The position numbers were made by a program, and so were the translations under genes. Under the pieces are notes generated by a model. That model had not been told where the DNA came from. It searched no databases and saw nothing but the letters and a program-made list of their open reading frames with translations. A DNA stretch of 42,426 nucleotides from Acinetobacter sp. (GTDB lineage: Bacteria; Pseudomonadota; Gammaproteobacteria; Pseudomonadales; Moraxellaceae), in contig JAITLL010000057.1 in NCBI GenBank assembly GCA_031277915.1, positions 1 through 42,426 on the forward strand, written 5' to 3'. Below are positions 41,729-42,426 of the stretch, in pieces (position 1 is the stretch's first letter; each line of letters starts with the position of its first letter).

Positions 41729-42426
41729 ATGAAATTAAAAAAAATTGCAGCAGTGATGCTGGCATTGACCCCAATTTTTACATTGCAAATGACACAAGCA
41801 CAAACACTTCCAGTACAGCGTGTTGAATTATCAGAACTGGCAAAACTTCCAGTGAAAACGATTGTACCGATTACTGCCAAAACTCAAGAACAAGCCTTGG
41901 CGCAAGCCAAAGTGATTGCAAGTAATCCCGATGCAGATTTAGCGGAATTCCGTATCGACTTGCTCGACTTTGCCAGTAACACACAACAAGTGATTGCTTT
42001 GGGGCATCAACTTAAACAGATTTTAGGCAGCAAGCCGATGATTGCTACCATTCGCACACACAATGAAGGTGGGCAGTTGACCATCACTGATGCGGATTAT
42101 GCAAAAACTTATCAAGCTTATTTAAAACAGCCATTTATGGATATGTTAGATGTGGAGATGTTCCGAGATCCACAAGCTGTAAACAATATCGTAAAACTGG
42201 CACATGCCAAAAAAGTATTGATTGTGATGTCGAATCACGATTTTAAAAAGACACCCAATGAAGATGAGATCATTCAACGTTTGCTTAAACAGGATGAGCT
42301 CGGTGCAGATATTTTAAAAATCGCAGTGATGCCACAAAGCAAACAAGATGTATTCACCTTAATGAATGCCACTTTAAAAGTGAGTCAACAATCCAAAAAG
42401 CCATTATTGACCATGTCGATGGGCAA
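41729..42426 (+). CDS. quiB: Exported type I 3-dehydroquinate dehydratase, cut by the window end
   Basis: The first 232 codons of a catabolic 3-dehydroquinate dehydratase that feeds quinate into protocatechuate. A signal peptide (MKLKKIAAVMLALTPIFTLQ, cleavage probably after MTQAQ) sends it to the periplasm, unlike biosynthetic AroD. Type I catalytic residues are present: E73 and R75 (DLAEFRIDLLD), H170 (VMSNHDF) and the Schiff-base lysine K197 (GADILKIAVMP). AAGGAAG lies before the ATG. In ADP1 the order after pcaG is quiB, then quiC and quiA, so those genes are expected beyond the window. Confidence 0.93.
   Translation, partial: MKLKKIAAVMLALTPIFTLQMTQAQTLPVQRVELSELAKLPVKTIVPITAKTQEQALAQAKVIASNPDADLAEFRIDLLDFASNTQQVIALGHQLKQILGSKPMIATIRTHNEGGQLTITDADYAKTYQAYLKQPFMDMLDVEMFRDPQAVNNIVKLAHAKKVLIVMSNHDFKKTPNEDEIIQRLLKQDELGADILKIAVMPQSKQDVFTLMNATLKVSQQSKKPLLTMSMG

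Overview
The window looks like chromosome of an Acinetobacter, most likely of the A. calcoaceticus-baumannii complex. DNA is AT-rich throughout. The catechol/protocatechuate genes (cat, pca, qui) match the Acinetobacter products closely; PcaG has the same length and near-identical sequence to the ADP1 protein as I remember it. This assignment rests on gene content and recall, not on a search.

Layout. (1) 1-2369, minus: the N-terminal part of a trimeric autotransporter adhesin, cut by the window edge, with a 546-bp in-frame direct repeat. (2) 2370-10400: a very AT-rich accessory stretch with an AraC-type regulator, a dead M20 amidohydrolase, several proteins of unknown function, a 46-aa small protein, and an orphan PAAR gene followed by an unknown protein and a lipoprotein, the layout expected of a type VI secretion cargo module. 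(3) 10580-10895: a compact, GC-richer, highly structured block that I read as an orphan C4-type antisense RNA of a P4/P1-like element; its target leader is present but the target frame ends after four codons. (4) 11133-17362: an amino-acid salvage cluster with RidA, diaminopropionate ammonia-lyase, two M20 amidohydrolases, a SdaC-like permease and an AsnC/Lrp regulator. (5) 17730-21630: a TetR regulator with an MBL-fold hydrolase, sharing a palindromic operator motif, then an Rrf2 regulator with an NDH-2-like flavoprotein. (6) 21726-28630: a MerR-family regulator amid two DJ-1/PfpI proteins (one cytoplasmic, one exported), an Old Yellow Enzyme homologue, a saccharopine-dehydrogenase-like protein, a RibD-type reductase, an alpha/beta hydrolase and an acetoacetate-decarboxylase remnant. 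(7) 28716-42426: a TorF-like porin, catM, then catB-catC-catA-pcaI-pcaJ-(repeat scar)-pcaF-pcaB-pcaD-pcaK-pcaC-pcaH-pcaG-quiB, all on the plus strand.

How it works together. The last block encodes both branches of the beta-ketoadipate pathway feeding one set of IJFD enzymes. Catechol enters through CatA, CatB and CatC, and protocatechuate through PcaHG, PcaB and PcaC; both meet at PcaD, PcaIJ and PcaF. A CatM/BenM-type operator (ATAC-N7-GTAT) lies between catM and catB. The most original regulatory signal is in region 6. Three separate minus-strand promoters have the 19-bp spacer typical of MerR-activated promoters and share the spacer core AAGTTAnCTTTA. They define a small regulon that probably handles an electrophile or reactive carbonyl.

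No rRNA, tRNA, CRISPR array or intact insertion sequence was recognised.
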